From Streptomyces sannanensis (GTDB lineage Bacteria; Actinomycetota; Actinomycetes; Streptomycetales; Streptomycetaceae), in NCBI RefSeq assembly GCF_039536205.1, contig NZ_BAAAYL010000001.1, positions 7,254,001 to 7,318,000 on the forward strand: DNA of 64,000 nt, in the 5' to 3' direction. Numbering within the stretch: the stretch's first letter is position 1; each line of letters begins with the position of its first letter. Under the pieces are notes generated by a model, which worked only from the letters and a program-made list of their open reading frames with translations, was not told the DNA's origin and did not search any database. Below are positions 45,380 through 54,736 of the stretch, in pieces. The position numbers were made by a program, and so were the translations under genes.

Positions 45380-45407
45380 CTAGTACTCCAGCTGTAGATG
45401 GTGATCT

Positions 45408-46724
45408 TCACGCTTGAGCGGCTTGCCGCCGGTAGTGGCTGGCCTGGGATCGGGCTTGGTGGCGGCGTCGCCAGTCGGACCAGCCGAGCCGATGTGCGGC
45501 ATCGTGGACGGGCCGGACGACGAGAGTGATGAACAGGCGCTGGATCTCGTTGCAGGTGAGGGGTATGAGGCCGTTCGGTGCCGGTTGGCGGGCATGGTCA
45601 TCGGCTCGGACGACGGCGAGGAAGGCGTGGGCGAGCATGGCGAGGGTGACCCAACGGGACCAGGACGTGTAGCGGCGGACCTGGTGCTCGTCCAGTGCGG
45701 CCAGGCCCTTGCCGGACTGGAAGAACTCCTCCACCCGCCACCTTGATCCAGCTACTCGCACCAACTCGGCCAGCGGCACTGCGGCGGGCGAGTAGCAGCG
45801 GTAGTAGGCGAGTTCGCCGGTGCTGCGGTTGCGGCGGATCAGCATCTGGCGGCTCCCGGGTCGGGGGTCGGCGAGGTCGATGACGGCCCAGTCGTAGAAG
45901 CGGTGGCCCTTCGCACCGGTCCCCGCCGACAGCTTCTGCCAGGCCCGCTTGGGGACCTTCTTGGCCAGGGTGTCGGCACGGAACTTGCCGGCTCCAGTTG
46001 CGGCTTCGTACGAGCAGGCCACCGCGAGGACGTAGCCGGTGCCGCGTTCCTCCAGCACCGTGCGAAGTTTCGGGTTACCGCCGTAGACCTCGTCGCCCGC
46101 AACCCACGCGGCCCGGTGGCCGGCGTCCAGGAACCGGGCGACCATCCGCGCAGCCAGTTCCGGCTTGGTGGCGAAAGCGGTCTCCTCGCCAAGCCCGGCG
46201 GCCCGGCAGCGGTCGGGGTCGGCGGTCCAGGAGCGCGGGACGTACAACTCCCGGTCCACCGCGGCATGCCCGCGCTGACCGGCGTAGACCAGGTAGACGG
46301 CAACTTGGGCGTTCTCGATTCTGCCGGCAGTGCCGGTGTACTGGCGCTGGACACCGACCGTGGCGGTGCCCTTCTTCACGTCGCCGGTCTCGTCGACCAC
46401 CAGCACCGCCCGCTCGTCGCGCAGGTGCTCCACCACGTAGCCCCGCACGTCATCACGGACCGCGTCGGCGTCCCACTTGGCCCGGCTGAGCAGGTGCTGC
46501 ATCGCGTCTGGGGTGGACTCCCCGGCCCACTCGGCGATCGTCCAGCAGTTCTTGCGAGGCAGGTCCGACAGGAGTCCGAGCACCAACCGCCGGACTCGGC
46601 GGCGGGGCTCCACCCGCGCGAAACGACCCGCGATCCGGCTCATCAGGCCCTCGAATACGTCCTGCCAGTGGACCGGGTCTACGCTGTGACCTGCGGCCAC
46701 CGCTTGATCGTTCGTTGTCTTCAC
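45408..46724 (-). CDS. IS701-family transposase (left copy)
   Basis: The 438-residue protein (MKTTNDQAVAAGHSVDPVHW) has the IS701 features: LLSDLPRKNCWTIAEWAGES, the first Asp in LVVDETGDVKKG, a second in WVAGDEVYGG and the Glu in RWRVEEFFQSGKGLAALDEH. The sequence is intact and identical to the right copy, which implies recent duplication or gene conversion. Confidence 0.92.
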   Translation of the reverse strand: MKTTNDQAVAAGHSVDPVHWQDVFEGLMSRIAGRFARVEPRRRVRRLVLGLLSDLPRKNCWTIAEWAGESTPDAMQHLLSRAKWDADAVRDDVRGYVVEHLRDERAVLVVDETGDVKKGTATVGVQRQYTGTAGRIENAQVAVYLVYAGQRGHAAVDRELYVPRSWTADPDRCRAAGLGEETAFATKPELAARMVARFLDAGHRAAWVAGDEVYGGNPKLRTVLEERGTGYVLAVACSYEAATGAGKFRADTLAKKVPKRAWQKLSAGTGAKGHRFYDWAVIDLADPRPGSRQMLIRRNRSTGELAYYRCYSPAAVPLAELVRVAGSRWRVEEFFQSGKGLAALDEHQVRRYTSWSRWVTLAMLAHAFLAVVRADDHARQPAPNGLIPLTCNEIQRLFITLVVRPVHDAAHRLGWSDWRRRHQARSQASHYRRQAAQA

Positions 46725-46803
46725 AAACCACGATGATCACCGGTGGCCGCAACCGTCTCGCTCCCGGTCCAGATCGCGGGACCGTACCGCGGCGGCCGGG
46801 ATG

Positions 46804-47241
46804 CTAGGCCATCCAGCAGTACAGGCCGTGACCCCGCCCCTCGGCGGCACGGGCCAGGTCTGCCAGATCACCCAGGAGTTCCCGCACCATCTCCAAGTCG
46901 AACGCCTCGCCCTCGGCGGCCCGTTCCTGGATCCACAGCTCGCCGACCTCGGCAAGGCGAGAGGCCGAAGCGCCGGCCAGCGCTCCTTGAAGCGCACCCG
47001 AGGCGACAAACAGCAGGGGGCCGTCCCCATCCTCTGGGTCAGCAACCATGCGCGGCTCATCGGACGCGACGAGCGCCTCGAAGCTCTGCCCAGTAAGCAG
47101 GCTCTCCCACTCGACCACCGCCTCGGAAGCATCGAAGTTGCCGCAGGCCAGCGAGTCGAAGACGCCGACCGGCCCGCGATCAACAATGCCCGCAGCTGAG
47201 GTGTCGTCAGGGGCGATGAAGAACTTGATGATGATGCTCAC
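46804..47241 (-). CDS. IS701 passenger protein of unknown function (left copy)
   Basis: GTG 47241 gives MSIIIKFFIAPDDTSAAGIV and about 145 acidic residues ending GHGLYCWMA. It lies inside the IS701 ends, 79 bp upstream of the transposase and on the same strand. The frame is also open upstream to 47319, but the GTG is the likelier start. No catalytic motif is visible. It may be a cargo or accessory protein carried by this IS. Confidence 0.6.
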   Translation of the reverse strand: MSIIIKFFIAPDDTSAAGIVDRGPVGVFDSLACGNFDASEAVVEWESLLTGQSFEALVASDEPRMVADPEDGDGPLLFVASGALQGALAGASASRLAEVGELWIQERAAEGEAFDLEMVRELLGDLADLARAAEGRGHGLYCWMA

Positions 47242-47336
47242 CTGTGCATGGTGCCCGCTCAGGCCGCCACACCCCCACACGATGTCCCGGGAGATCCTGC
47301 CGAAGTCCATCAAGATCACGATCTACAGCTGGAGTA

Positions 47337-47726
47337 TTAGACCGAGCGCGCTTCGCTTACGATTTCGCGGACCACGCCAGCGAGCAGGCATGGGTCAGGT
47401 TCGTGACCCCATACCGCATGGACTCGTTGGCCCTGTCCGTGTACGGCCAGCTGAGGCGTCCCGAGCTCACGGCCACAGCTGATACCGCGGTCGACCGCCT
47501 CGGAGACGGTCTACCGGACGGGGGCGTCGTGGTCCTCGGTGATCTCGCTTCGGCCCTACTGCGTGGGGGTGACGTCGATCAAGGGGTGTACGTGTCACGT
47601 CAGTTCGTCGCAGCTGCAGAGGCCAAGCCCAACACGATGGGCAAGGAGCGCGCATCGACTATCGCCTCGTCGCTCCCTGACAGTGGGCAGGAACTCGGCC
47701 GCCATCTACGGAAGTTCGCATCCTGA
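47337..47726 (+). pseudogene. C-terminal part of a regulator-like TPR protein cut by IS701
   Basis: Directly right of the IS end the frame reads RFAYDFADHASEQAWVRFVT, then SVYGQLRRPELTATADTAVD and VSRQFVAAAEAKPNTMGKER, ending GRHLRKFAS at 47726. It looks like the C-terminal helical-repeat half of a Streptomyces XRE-type regulator. The N-terminal half is not present anywhere in the window. Confidence 0.5.
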
Positions 47727-47800
47727 GACCCCACACGCAGTAGGCGGGTAAGCCCAGGACGCGAGCGCCGTCGTACGGGCGGCCCGGCGCTCCGCAGAAC

Positions 47801-48121
47801 CTATGCCGTCTCCTCGATAACCCAGGACAGGTACGCCTCCGACCCGCCGGTCACGGGCAGCGTGATCCACTGGGGAACGTCGTAGGGGTGCTTCTCGTGC
47901 AGCCACGCCTCCAGTGCCGGGAGACGGTCCGTCGTAGTCATGTACGAGATCCGCCACTCCTGCGCCGTCTCGACCTTCCCCTTCCACCAGTAGAAGGCTG
48001 TGATCGGCGCATCAATGTGAACGCCCGCTGCCAGCTTGCTCTCGACCGCGCCACGGGCCAACGCCTTCGCCTGATCCTCGTTGTCGCTGGTCGTCTGCGC
48101 GATCACAATCTCGTTGGCCAT
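47801..48121 (-). CDS. cutA: CutA1-like divalent-cation tolerance protein
   Basis: ATG 48121 gives 106 residues, the standard CutA1 length. The sequence shows VIAQTTSDNEDQAKALARGA, then VESKLAAGVHIDAPITAFYW and the hallmark WWKGKVETAQEWRISYMTT, followed by HPYDVPQWITLPVTGGSEAY. CutA1 forms very stable trimers with a ferredoxin-like fold and is linked to copper tolerance, though its role is unclear. It is the only intact non-IS gene between the two inverted IS701 copies. Confidence 0.88.
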   Translation of the reverse strand: MANEIVIAQTTSDNEDQAKALARGAVESKLAAGVHIDAPITAFYWWKGKVETAQEWRISYMTTTDRLPALEAWLHEKHPYDVPQWITLPVTGGSEAYLSWVIEETA

Positions 48122-48429
48122 GCAATTGCCTCTCCAGTTCAGTTACCGCGACTCTACCGAGCCGTCAAGGGCACACGTCACGCTGCTGAAACAGCATCAT
48201 CCCGGCCCGTGCCGGACCATCCGCTAAACAGAGCGGCGTGATCATGCGGGTCACCGAGCCATCGAGGCGGCGACGCCCCTGTCCGAGGACGGTCACGGGT
48301 AGTTGCGGCATCGAAAGCGGAACCCCGCAATTAGTACTCCAGCTGTAGATCGTGATCTTGATGGACTTCGGCAGGATCTCCCGGGACATCGTGTGGGGGT
48401 GTGGCGGCCTGAGCGGGCACCATGCACAG

Positions 48430-48867
48430 GTGAGCATCATCATCAAGTTCTTCATCGCCCCTGACGACACCTCAGCTGCGGGCATTGTTGATCGCGGGCC
48501 GGTCGGCGTCTTCGACTCGCTGGCCTGCGGCAACTTCGATGCTTCCGAGGCGGTGGTCGAGTGGGAGAGCCTGCTTACTGGGCAGAGCTTCGAGGCGCTC
48601 GTCGCGTCCGATGAGCCGCGCATGGTTGCTGACCCAGAGGATGGGGACGGCCCCCTGCTGTTTGTCGCCTCGGGTGCGCTTCAAGGAGCGCTGGCCGGCG
48701 CTTCGGCCTCTCGCCTTGCCGAGGTCGGCGAGCTGTGGATCCAGGAACGGGCCGCCGAGGGCGAGGCGTTCGACTTGGAGATGGTGCGGGAACTCCTGGG
48801 TGATCTGGCAGACCTGGCCCGTGCCGCCGAGGGGCGGGGTCACGGCCTGTACTGCTGGATGGCCTAG
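48430..48867 (+). CDS. IS701 passenger protein of unknown function (right copy)
   Basis: It is identical to the protein at 46804-47241 (MSIIIKFFIAPDDTSAAGIV, about 145 residues). It precedes the transposase on the same strand inside the IS ends. Its presence in both copies shows that it moves with the element. Confidence 0.6.
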   Translation: MSIIIKFFIAPDDTSAAGIVDRGPVGVFDSLACGNFDASEAVVEWESLLTGQSFEALVASDEPRMVADPEDGDGPLLFVASGALQGALAGASASRLAEVGELWIQERAAEGEAFDLEMVRELLGDLADLARAAEGRGHGLYCWMA

Positions 48868-48946
48868 CATCCCGGCCGCCGCGGTACGGTCCCGCGATCT
48901 GGACCGGGAGCGAGACGGTTGCGGCCACCGGTGATCATCGTGGTTT

Positions 48947-50263
48947 GTGAAGACAACGAACGATCAAGCGGTGGCCGCAGGTCACAGCGTAGACCCGGTC
49001 CACTGGCAGGACGTATTCGAGGGCCTGATGAGCCGGATCGCGGGTCGTTTCGCGCGGGTGGAGCCCCGCCGCCGAGTCCGGCGGTTGGTGCTCGGACTCC
49101 TGTCGGACCTGCCTCGCAAGAACTGCTGGACGATCGCCGAGTGGGCCGGGGAGTCCACCCCAGACGCGATGCAGCACCTGCTCAGCCGGGCCAAGTGGGA
49201 CGCCGACGCGGTCCGTGATGACGTGCGGGGCTACGTGGTGGAGCACCTGCGCGACGAGCGGGCGGTGCTGGTGGTCGACGAGACCGGCGACGTGAAGAAG
49301 GGCACCGCCACGGTCGGTGTCCAGCGCCAGTACACCGGCACTGCCGGCAGAATCGAGAACGCCCAAGTTGCCGTCTACCTGGTCTACGCCGGTCAGCGCG
49401 GGCATGCCGCGGTGGACCGGGAGTTGTACGTCCCGCGCTCCTGGACCGCCGACCCCGACCGCTGCCGGGCCGCCGGGCTTGGCGAGGAGACCGCTTTCGC
49501 CACCAAGCCGGAACTGGCTGCGCGGATGGTCGCCCGGTTCCTGGACGCCGGCCACCGGGCCGCGTGGGTTGCGGGCGACGAGGTCTACGGCGGTAACCCG
49601 AAACTTCGCACGGTGCTGGAGGAACGCGGCACCGGCTACGTCCTCGCGGTGGCCTGCTCGTACGAAGCCGCAACTGGAGCCGGCAAGTTCCGTGCCGACA
49701 CCCTGGCCAAGAAGGTCCCCAAGCGGGCCTGGCAGAAGCTGTCGGCGGGGACCGGTGCGAAGGGCCACCGCTTCTACGACTGGGCCGTCATCGACCTCGC
49801 CGACCCCCGACCCGGGAGCCGCCAGATGCTGATCCGCCGCAACCGCAGCACCGGCGAACTCGCCTACTACCGCTGCTACTCGCCCGCCGCAGTGCCGCTG
49901 GCCGAGTTGGTGCGAGTAGCTGGATCAAGGTGGCGGGTGGAGGAGTTCTTCCAGTCCGGCAAGGGCCTGGCCGCACTGGACGAGCACCAGGTCCGCCGCT
50001 ACACGTCCTGGTCCCGTTGGGTCACCCTCGCCATGCTCGCCCACGCCTTCCTCGCCGTCGTCCGAGCCGATGACCATGCCCGCCAACCGGCACCGAACGG
50101 CCTCATACCCCTCACCTGCAACGAGATCCAGCGCCTGTTCATCACTCTCGTCGTCCGGCCCGTCCACGATGCCGCACATCGGCTCGGCTGGTCCGACTGG
50201 CGACGCCGCCACCAAGCCCGATCCCAGGCCAGCCACTACCGGCGGCAAGCCGCTCAAGCGTGA
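48947..50263 (+). CDS. IS701-family transposase (right copy)
   Basis: It is identical over all 438 residues to the left-copy transposase, with the DDE positions LVVDETGDVKKG, WVAGDEVYGG and RWRVEEFFQSG. GTG 48947 is the likely start. Transcription runs toward the broken integrase. Confidence 0.92.
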   Translation: MKTTNDQAVAAGHSVDPVHWQDVFEGLMSRIAGRFARVEPRRRVRRLVLGLLSDLPRKNCWTIAEWAGESTPDAMQHLLSRAKWDADAVRDDVRGYVVEHLRDERAVLVVDETGDVKKGTATVGVQRQYTGTAGRIENAQVAVYLVYAGQRGHAAVDRELYVPRSWTADPDRCRAAGLGEETAFATKPELAARMVARFLDAGHRAAWVAGDEVYGGNPKLRTVLEERGTGYVLAVACSYEAATGAGKFRADTLAKKVPKRAWQKLSAGTGAKGHRFYDWAVIDLADPRPGSRQMLIRRNRSTGELAYYRCYSPAAVPLAELVRVAGSRWRVEEFFQSGKGLAALDEHQVRRYTSWSRWVTLAMLAHAFLAVVRADDHARQPAPNGLIPLTCNEIQRLFITLVVRPVHDAAHRLGWSDWRRRHQARSQASHYRRQAAQA

Positions 50264-50287
50264 AGATCACCATCTACAGCTGGAGTA

Positions 50288-51599
50288 TTAACGGGCGAGA
50301 GAAGTCTGAGTCCTTCATCGCGTTCGCGCTTGCTGACAGCCGGCGTGCGAAGCTGATGACAGCCGCGCGCGAGGGTGAGCCGTTTGACGAGCACACAGGT
50401 CTGCCAGCATCCGAGTTGCGGTCCATCAAGCAGCGCACTACGTGGTACGACCTGGTGCACGAATACATCGAGCAAAGATGGGAGCGCACGCCAGGGAACA
50501 CCCGCCGCACCCTGGCTGATGCCTTCGCTACGGTCACGCCCGCCCTGGTACGCCCCGGCGCAGCGTATTCCGATCCGCGGGTACTGCGGCGTGCCCTGTA
50601 CTCGTGGGCATTCAACAAGAAAGCTTGGGAGTGCGAGCCCACCGAGGAGTGGCTCCATGCGCTGGACTGGATGAAGCGCAACTCGCTGCCGGTCAGCGCC
50701 CTCGCGGAAGCCGACGTTCTGAGGCGGGCCCTCGATGCGATGTGCCGCAAGCTGGACGGCAAGGCGGCTGCGGCTAAAACAGCCCGACGCAAGAGGGCTG
50801 CGTTCAACGAAGCTCTCAACACTGCGGTGGAGAAGGGGTACTTCGCAGAGAACCCCCTCAAAGGGCTCCGGTGGCAAGCGCCAGCAGTCAATGAGGAGGT
50901 GGATCCGGCCGCCGTTCCCAATCCGGCCCAGGTGCTTCGGCTGCTCGAGGCCGTTGCTTGCCAGCGGGGGCGGGGTCCTCATCTTGAAGCATTCTTCGGT
51001 TGCATGTACTCGCGGCTATGCGGCCAGCAGAGGTCATCCACCTTCGGATCGAGCAATGCCACTTGCCAAAGACGGGATGGGGCATGCTGAACCTCTCGGG
51101 CGGGGTCGTCACGTCTGGCAAGGGGTGGACCGACGACGGTGAGGTGCACGAGGTGCACTCGCTCAAGCGTCGCGCGGCAAGCGCGACGCGGCCTGTTCCC
51201 ATCCTGCCGCAGTTCGTACGCATGCTGCGTGCCCATGTGAATCGGTTCGACGTGGCACCTGACGGTCGACTTTTCCGGAACCAGGCTGGTAACTACGTGG
51301 ACGCTGCCGCCTACGGCATCACATGGGCGCGGGCCCGGGAATACGCCCTGACCCGTACTGAGCGCACTTCTCGCCTGGCCAAGCGGCCTTACGATCTCCG
51401 TCACGCCGGGATCTCGTTCTGGCTCTACTCCGGAGTGGACCCGGCCGAGTGCGCCCGCCGCGCCGGCCAGAGCATCGAGGTTCTCTTTCGCCACTACGCC
51501 AAGTTCCTTGACGGCCTTCGAGAGCAGGCGAACCGTCTCATCGAGCAGTCCATGAACGAGTGGCAGCGCGTCAGTCAGGGTGACGTACCCGAGGGCTGA
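50288..51599 (+). pseudogene. int: Tyrosine integrase of the defence island, IS-truncated and frameshifted
   Basis: The frame opens directly at the IS701 end (NGREKSESFIAFALADSRRA), so roughly the first 45 residues are lost. The SAM-like core-binding domain (TWYDLVHEYIEQRW, TRRTLADAFATVTPALVRPG) is intact. Near 51005-51020 the frame shifts: FFGCMYSRLCGQQ in one frame should become the LAAMRPAEVIHL of the next. The catalytic domain follows in the second frame: first Arg in AAMRPAEV, KRPYDLRHAGISFWLYSG, and the nucleophile Tyr in VLFRHYAKFLDG. It ends 166 bp from att3, as expected for an element that integrates there. Two lesions imply that it is inactive. Confidence 0.85.
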
Positions 51600-51609
51600 A
51601 CCGGGGGTT

Positions 51610-51642
51610 TGGTCCGTGACTGGTCCGGAAGCACTGGTCAGG
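51610..51642. repeat. TGGTCCG-type repeats beside att3
   Basis: TGGTCCGT (51610-51617), TGGTCCGG (51621-51628) and TGGTCAGG (51635-51642) repeat with the same spacing as at 320-352. They lie between the integrase stop and att3, where arm-type binding sites would be expected. Confidence 0.5.
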
Positions 51643-51712
51643 AGGGGTGCAGTCGTGGGAGGAACTGGGAGTTAGCACGCAAGCCGGGCCCGGTCGAGAA
51701 CGGGTTGCACGA

Positions 51713-51751
51713 AGGGCGCCTGACGGGTGAAAACCCAGGTCAGGCGCCTTT
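51713..51751. terminator. Terminator hairpin downstream of aldehyde dehydrogenase
   Basis: GGGCGCCTGAC (51714-51724) pairs with GTCAGGCGCC (51739-51748), followed by TTTT. It probably ends transcription of the integrase from one side and the aldehyde dehydrogenase from the other. Copies lie beside att1 and att2. Confidence 0.75.
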
Positions 51752-51761
51752 TCGCATGTGT

Positions 51762-53285
51762 CTAGAAGAAGCCCAGCCTCTTCGGCGAGTACGACACCAG
51801 AAGATTCTTCGTCTGCTGGTAGTGCTCCAGCATCATCTTGTGCGTCTCTCGGCCGATGCCCGACTGCTTGTAGCCGCCGAAGGCGGCATGCGCCGGATAG
51901 GCGTGATAGCAGTTGGTCCACACCCGGCCCGCCTGGATGGCCCGGCCCGCCCGGTACGCGGTGTTCATGTCCCGGGTCCACACCCCGGCCCCCAGGCCGT
52001 ACAGGGTGTCGTTCGCCGTGCGGATCGCGTCGTCGAAGTCGGTGAAGGACGTCACCGCGACGACCGGGCCGAAGATCTCCTCCTGGAAGATCCGCATGCG
52101 GTTGTCGCCCTCGAAGACGGTGGGCTGGACGTAGTAGCCGCCGGCCAGTTCGCCTTCGTGTTCGATCCGCTGACCGCCCGTCAGTATCTTGGCGCCCTCC
52201 TGCTGGCCGATGTCAAGGTACGAAAGGATTTTCTGGAGCTGGTCGTTGGAGGCCTGCGCGCCGATCATTGTGTCCGTGTCCAGCGGGTGCCCGGGCACGA
52301 TCGCCTCGGTGCGGGCGATCGCCGCGTCAAGGAACTCGCTGTAATGGCCGCGCTGGATCAGTGCCCGTGAAGGACAGGTGCAGACCTCGCCCTGGTTGAG
52401 CGCGAACATCGTGAAGCCCTCGAGGGCCTTGTCGCGCAACTCGTCGTCCGCCGACCAGATGTCGTCGAAGAAGATGTTCGGCGACTTGCCGCCCAGCTCG
52501 AGCGTGACCGGCTTGATGTTCTCCGAGGCGTACTGCATGATCAGCCGGCCTGTCGTGGTCTCACCGGTGAAGGCGATCTTCGCGACGCGCGGGCTGGACG
52601 CGAGCGGCTTGCCCGCCTCCACGCCGAAGCCGTTGACGATGTTGATCACGCCCGGCGGCAGCAGATCGGCGACCAGGCTCATCCAGTAGTGGATGGAGGC
52701 CGGGGTCTGCTCGGCGGGTTTCAGTACCACCGCGTTGCCCGCGGCGAGCGCGGGCGCCAGCTTCCACACCGCCATCAGGATCGGGAAGTTCCACGGAATG
52801 ATCTGAGCCACCACACCGAGCGGCTCGTGGAAGTGGTATGCGACCGTGTTGTCGTCGAGCTCGCTCAGCGACCCTTCCTGGGCCCGCAGCGCACCCGCGA
52901 AGTACCGGAAGTGGTCGATGGCGAGCGGTATGTCCGCGGCCAGGGTCTCCCGGACCGGCTTGCCGTTCTCCCAGCTCTCGGCGACCGCGAGCTCCTCCAG
53001 ATGGGTCTCCATCCGGTCCGCGATCCTCAACAGGATGTTCGCGCGCTCGTTCGCGGCGGTACGCCCCCAGGCGGGCGCGGCCGCGTGCGCCGCGTCCAGC
53101 GCCTTTTCGACGTCCTCGGCGGTGCCGCGCGCGATCTCGGTGAAGGTACGGCCGTTGACAGGGCTCGGGTTCTCGAAGTACTGGCCGCGCGCGGGCGGGA
53201 CGTACTCGCCGCCGATCCAGTGGTCGTACCGGTACCGGTACGACATGATCGAGCCTTCGGCGCCGGGTGCGGCGTAACGCGTCAT
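51762..53285 (-). CDS. NAD-dependent aldehyde dehydrogenase (AcoD/ExaC type)
   Basis: ATG 53285 lies behind GAGAGGAGG and gives 507 residues, normal for the family. It has the cofactor region [20 protein letters not shown] then KPAEQTP, the general base in LELGGKSPN and the nucleophile Cys in [12 protein letters not shown]. The C-terminus [18 protein letters not shown] is the sequence duplicated at the att sites. The enzyme oxidises acetaldehyde or similar short aldehydes to acids. The GAF regulator 50 bp upstream on the same strand is the usual partner of this subtype. The 3' end acts as the integration target. Confidence 0.93.
   Translation of the reverse strand: MTRYAAPGAEGSIMSYRYRYDHWIGGEYVPPARGQYFENPSPVNGRTFTEIARGTAEDVEKALDAAHAAAPAWGRTAANERANILLRIADRMETHLEELAVAESWENGKPVRETLAADIPLAIDHFRYFAGALRAQEGSLSELDDNTVAYHFHEPLGVVAQIIPWNFPILMAVWKLAPALAAGNAVVLKPAEQTPASIHYWMSLVADLLPPGVINIVNGFGVEAGKPLASSPRVAKIAFTGETTTGRLIMQYASENIKPVTLELGGKSPNIFFDDIWSADDELRDKALEGFTMFALNQGEVCTCPSRALIQRGHYSEFLDAAIARTEAIVPGHPLDTDTMIGAQASNDQLQKILSYLDIGQQEGAKILTGGQRIEHEGELAGGYYVQPTVFEGDNRMRIFQEEIFGPVVAVTSFTDFDDAIRTANDTLYGLGAGVWTRDMNTAYRAGRAIQAGRVWTNCYHAYPAHAAFGGYKQSGIGRETHKMMLEHYQQTKNLLVSYSPKRLGFF
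51765..51823. repeat. att3: attachment site at the intact aldehyde dehydrogenase 3' end
   Basis: This is the last part of the aldehyde dehydrogenase coding sequence, excluding the TAG. It matches att1 and att2 with only a few differences (gaagaagc, then ttcggcgagtacgacaccag shared by all three). It marks the junction between the defence island on the left and the chromosome on the right. The gene stays complete after integration. Confidence 0.88.
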
Positions 53286-53335
53286 CGCTCTGGCCTCCTC
53301 TCGCCACCCGCCGTTGGGCGGCGCTCGGCGCGAGG

Positions 53336-54670
53336 CTAGGCACCCGGAGGTTGCGAACCCGTTGCACAGGACTGCTCGGCGTCCAACGCGCGGACCCGGG
53401 CCAGCACGGGCGCCCTTCGCGGTCCCGGAAGCGCGGCGGCCAGCGCCCGCCAGACCGGGAGGTCCTCCTCGCCCCAGGGGCTGTGCGCCCAGTCGGACAG
53501 CAGTCCCGGGTCCGCCCGGTCGATGAGTGCGGCACGCAGCTGGTCCTCGAGCCGTCGGCGCAGCCGCACCACCGCGGGTGCCTGCGACGCCGGTAGCAGC
53601 GGTCCCGCATATGCGCCCATCGCCGCGGTGACGCCGCCCGACGCCAGCCGCCGCAGCACCGCGCCGAAGTCCGCGTCGATGGGCAGGGCCAGCCGGTACG
53701 GGCGTGAACGCAGCAGATCCGGGCCGAGCAGCCGGCGCAGCCGGGAGAGTTCGGCCCGCAGGGTCACCGGGGAGACCGACTCGTCCTCGTAGAGTTCGAT
53801 CAGCAGTTCGTCCCCGCCCAGGCCCTCCGGCCGGTGGGCCAGCAGTACCAGGATCTCGCTGTGCCGGCGCCCCAGCCGCAGCGTCCGCCCGTTTGCGATC
53901 AGCAGTGCCTCGTCCCGCCCCAGCGCGCACAGCCGCACCGAGTCCGTGGCCGGCGGCGGCGCCAGCAGCGCCAGCTGGGACTCCGCCGCGCGGGCCACGG
54001 CCTGCACGAAGGCGAGGCTGTGCGGATGGGCGAGCCGGTCGCCGCCCGTGATGTCCACGGCGCCCAGCAGCCGCCCGGTGGCCGGGTCGTGCACCGGGGC
54101 GGCCGCGCAGGTCCACTGCTGGACCGGACGGCGGAAGTGCTCGGCGGCGAAGACCTGCACCGGACGGTCGACCTTAAGAGCTGTGCCCGGCGCGTTCGTA
54201 CCCACCGCGGACTCCGCCCAGCGGGCGCCCTCCACGAAGTTCATGTCCTGCGCCCGCCGCCGGGCGGCGGGGTGTCCCTCCACCCACAGCAGCCGCCCCT
54301 GCGCGTCGCAGACGGCGACGAGGTGTTCGCCGTCCACGGCATACGCGCCCATCAGCTCACGGATCACCGGCATGGCCCGGGACAGCGGATGCCCTTCGCG
54401 GTACGGGGCCAGTTCGTCCTCGCACAGCTCCACCCGCGCCGCCCCGTCCGGGGAGACACGAGCCCGGGCCGAACGCTGCCAGGAGTCGGCGACCGGCGGG
54501 CGTACCGGCACCGGCCGCTCCAGCCGACCCGCCGTGGTGAACGCCTCGTGGGCGCGGCGCAGTGCACCACGCCGCTCGGCGGGGTCGGCGCCGGGTTCCA
54601 GCGCCACCCATGAGTCGTACCGTGAACCGCCCAACTCGGCCTCCCCGGATGCGACGACGGGACCGCCCAT
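53336..54670 (-). CDS. GAF-domain transcriptional regulator (AcoR-like without AAA domain)
   Basis: ATG 54670 ([20 protein letters not shown]) gives about 444 residues; the frame is open slightly further upstream to a TTG at 54697, and the ribosome binding site is weak for both. The first 270 residues match the sensory part of AcoR-type regulators: [53 protein letters not shown] and [20 protein letters not shown]. The sigma-54 AAA+ domain is absent. Instead residues about 290-380 form a winged helix ([37 protein letters not shown]). It probably controls the adjacent aldehyde dehydrogenase in response to an aldehyde, alcohol or diol. Confidence 0.83.
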   Translation of the reverse strand: MGGPVVASGEAELGGSRYDSWVALEPGADPAERRGALRRAHEAFTTAGRLERPVPVRPPVADSWQRSARARVSPDGAARVELCEDELAPYREGHPLSRAMPVIRELMGAYAVDGEHLVAVCDAQGRLLWVEGHPAARRRAQDMNFVEGARWAESAVGTNAPGTALKVDRPVQVFAAEHFRRPVQQWTCAAAPVHDPATGRLLGAVDITGGDRLAHPHSLAFVQAVARAAESQLALLAPPPATDSVRLCALGRDEALLIANGRTLRLGRRHSEILVLLAHRPEGLGGDELLIELYEDESVSPVTLRAELSRLRRLLGPDLLRSRPYRLALPIDADFGAVLRRLASGGVTAAMGAYAGPLLPASQAPAVVRLRRRLEDQLRAALIDRADPGLLSDWAHSPWGEEDLPVWRALAAALPGPRRAPVLARVRALDAEQSCATGSQPPGA

Positions 54671-54736
54671 CGTCGTGCGGGCGGCGGCCGACGGCAAGCG
54701 GCGCGGGGCCGGCGGCCTGGCCGGAGTGAACCGGAG

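Larger units (their letters stand above)
45384..47336 (-). mobile_element. IS701-family element, left copy
   Basis: The 1953-bp element has terminal inverted repeats TACTCCAGCTGTAGAT. It carries a transposase and a passenger gene, both on the minus strand. It is the exact inverted counterpart of 48335-50287: the proteins are identical and coordinates map as 95671 minus position. Its flanks are CTAG on the left and TTAG on the right, which are not identical, so the original duplication has been lost or rearranged. Confidence 0.88.
48335..50287 (+). mobile_element. IS701-family element, right copy (inverted)
   Basis: This 1953-bp element has the same terminal repeats TACTCCAGCTGTAGAT as 45384-47336, in the opposite orientation. 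Its flanks are TTAG (48331-48334) and TTAA (50288-50291). Its right end lies inside the integrase gene, removing that gene's first residues. Confidence 0.88.

Noticed and set aside
45384..50287. Composite transposon made of the two IS701 copies carrying cutA
   Set aside because: The outer flanks (CTAG and TTAA) do not match, so there is no evidence that the pair moved as one unit.
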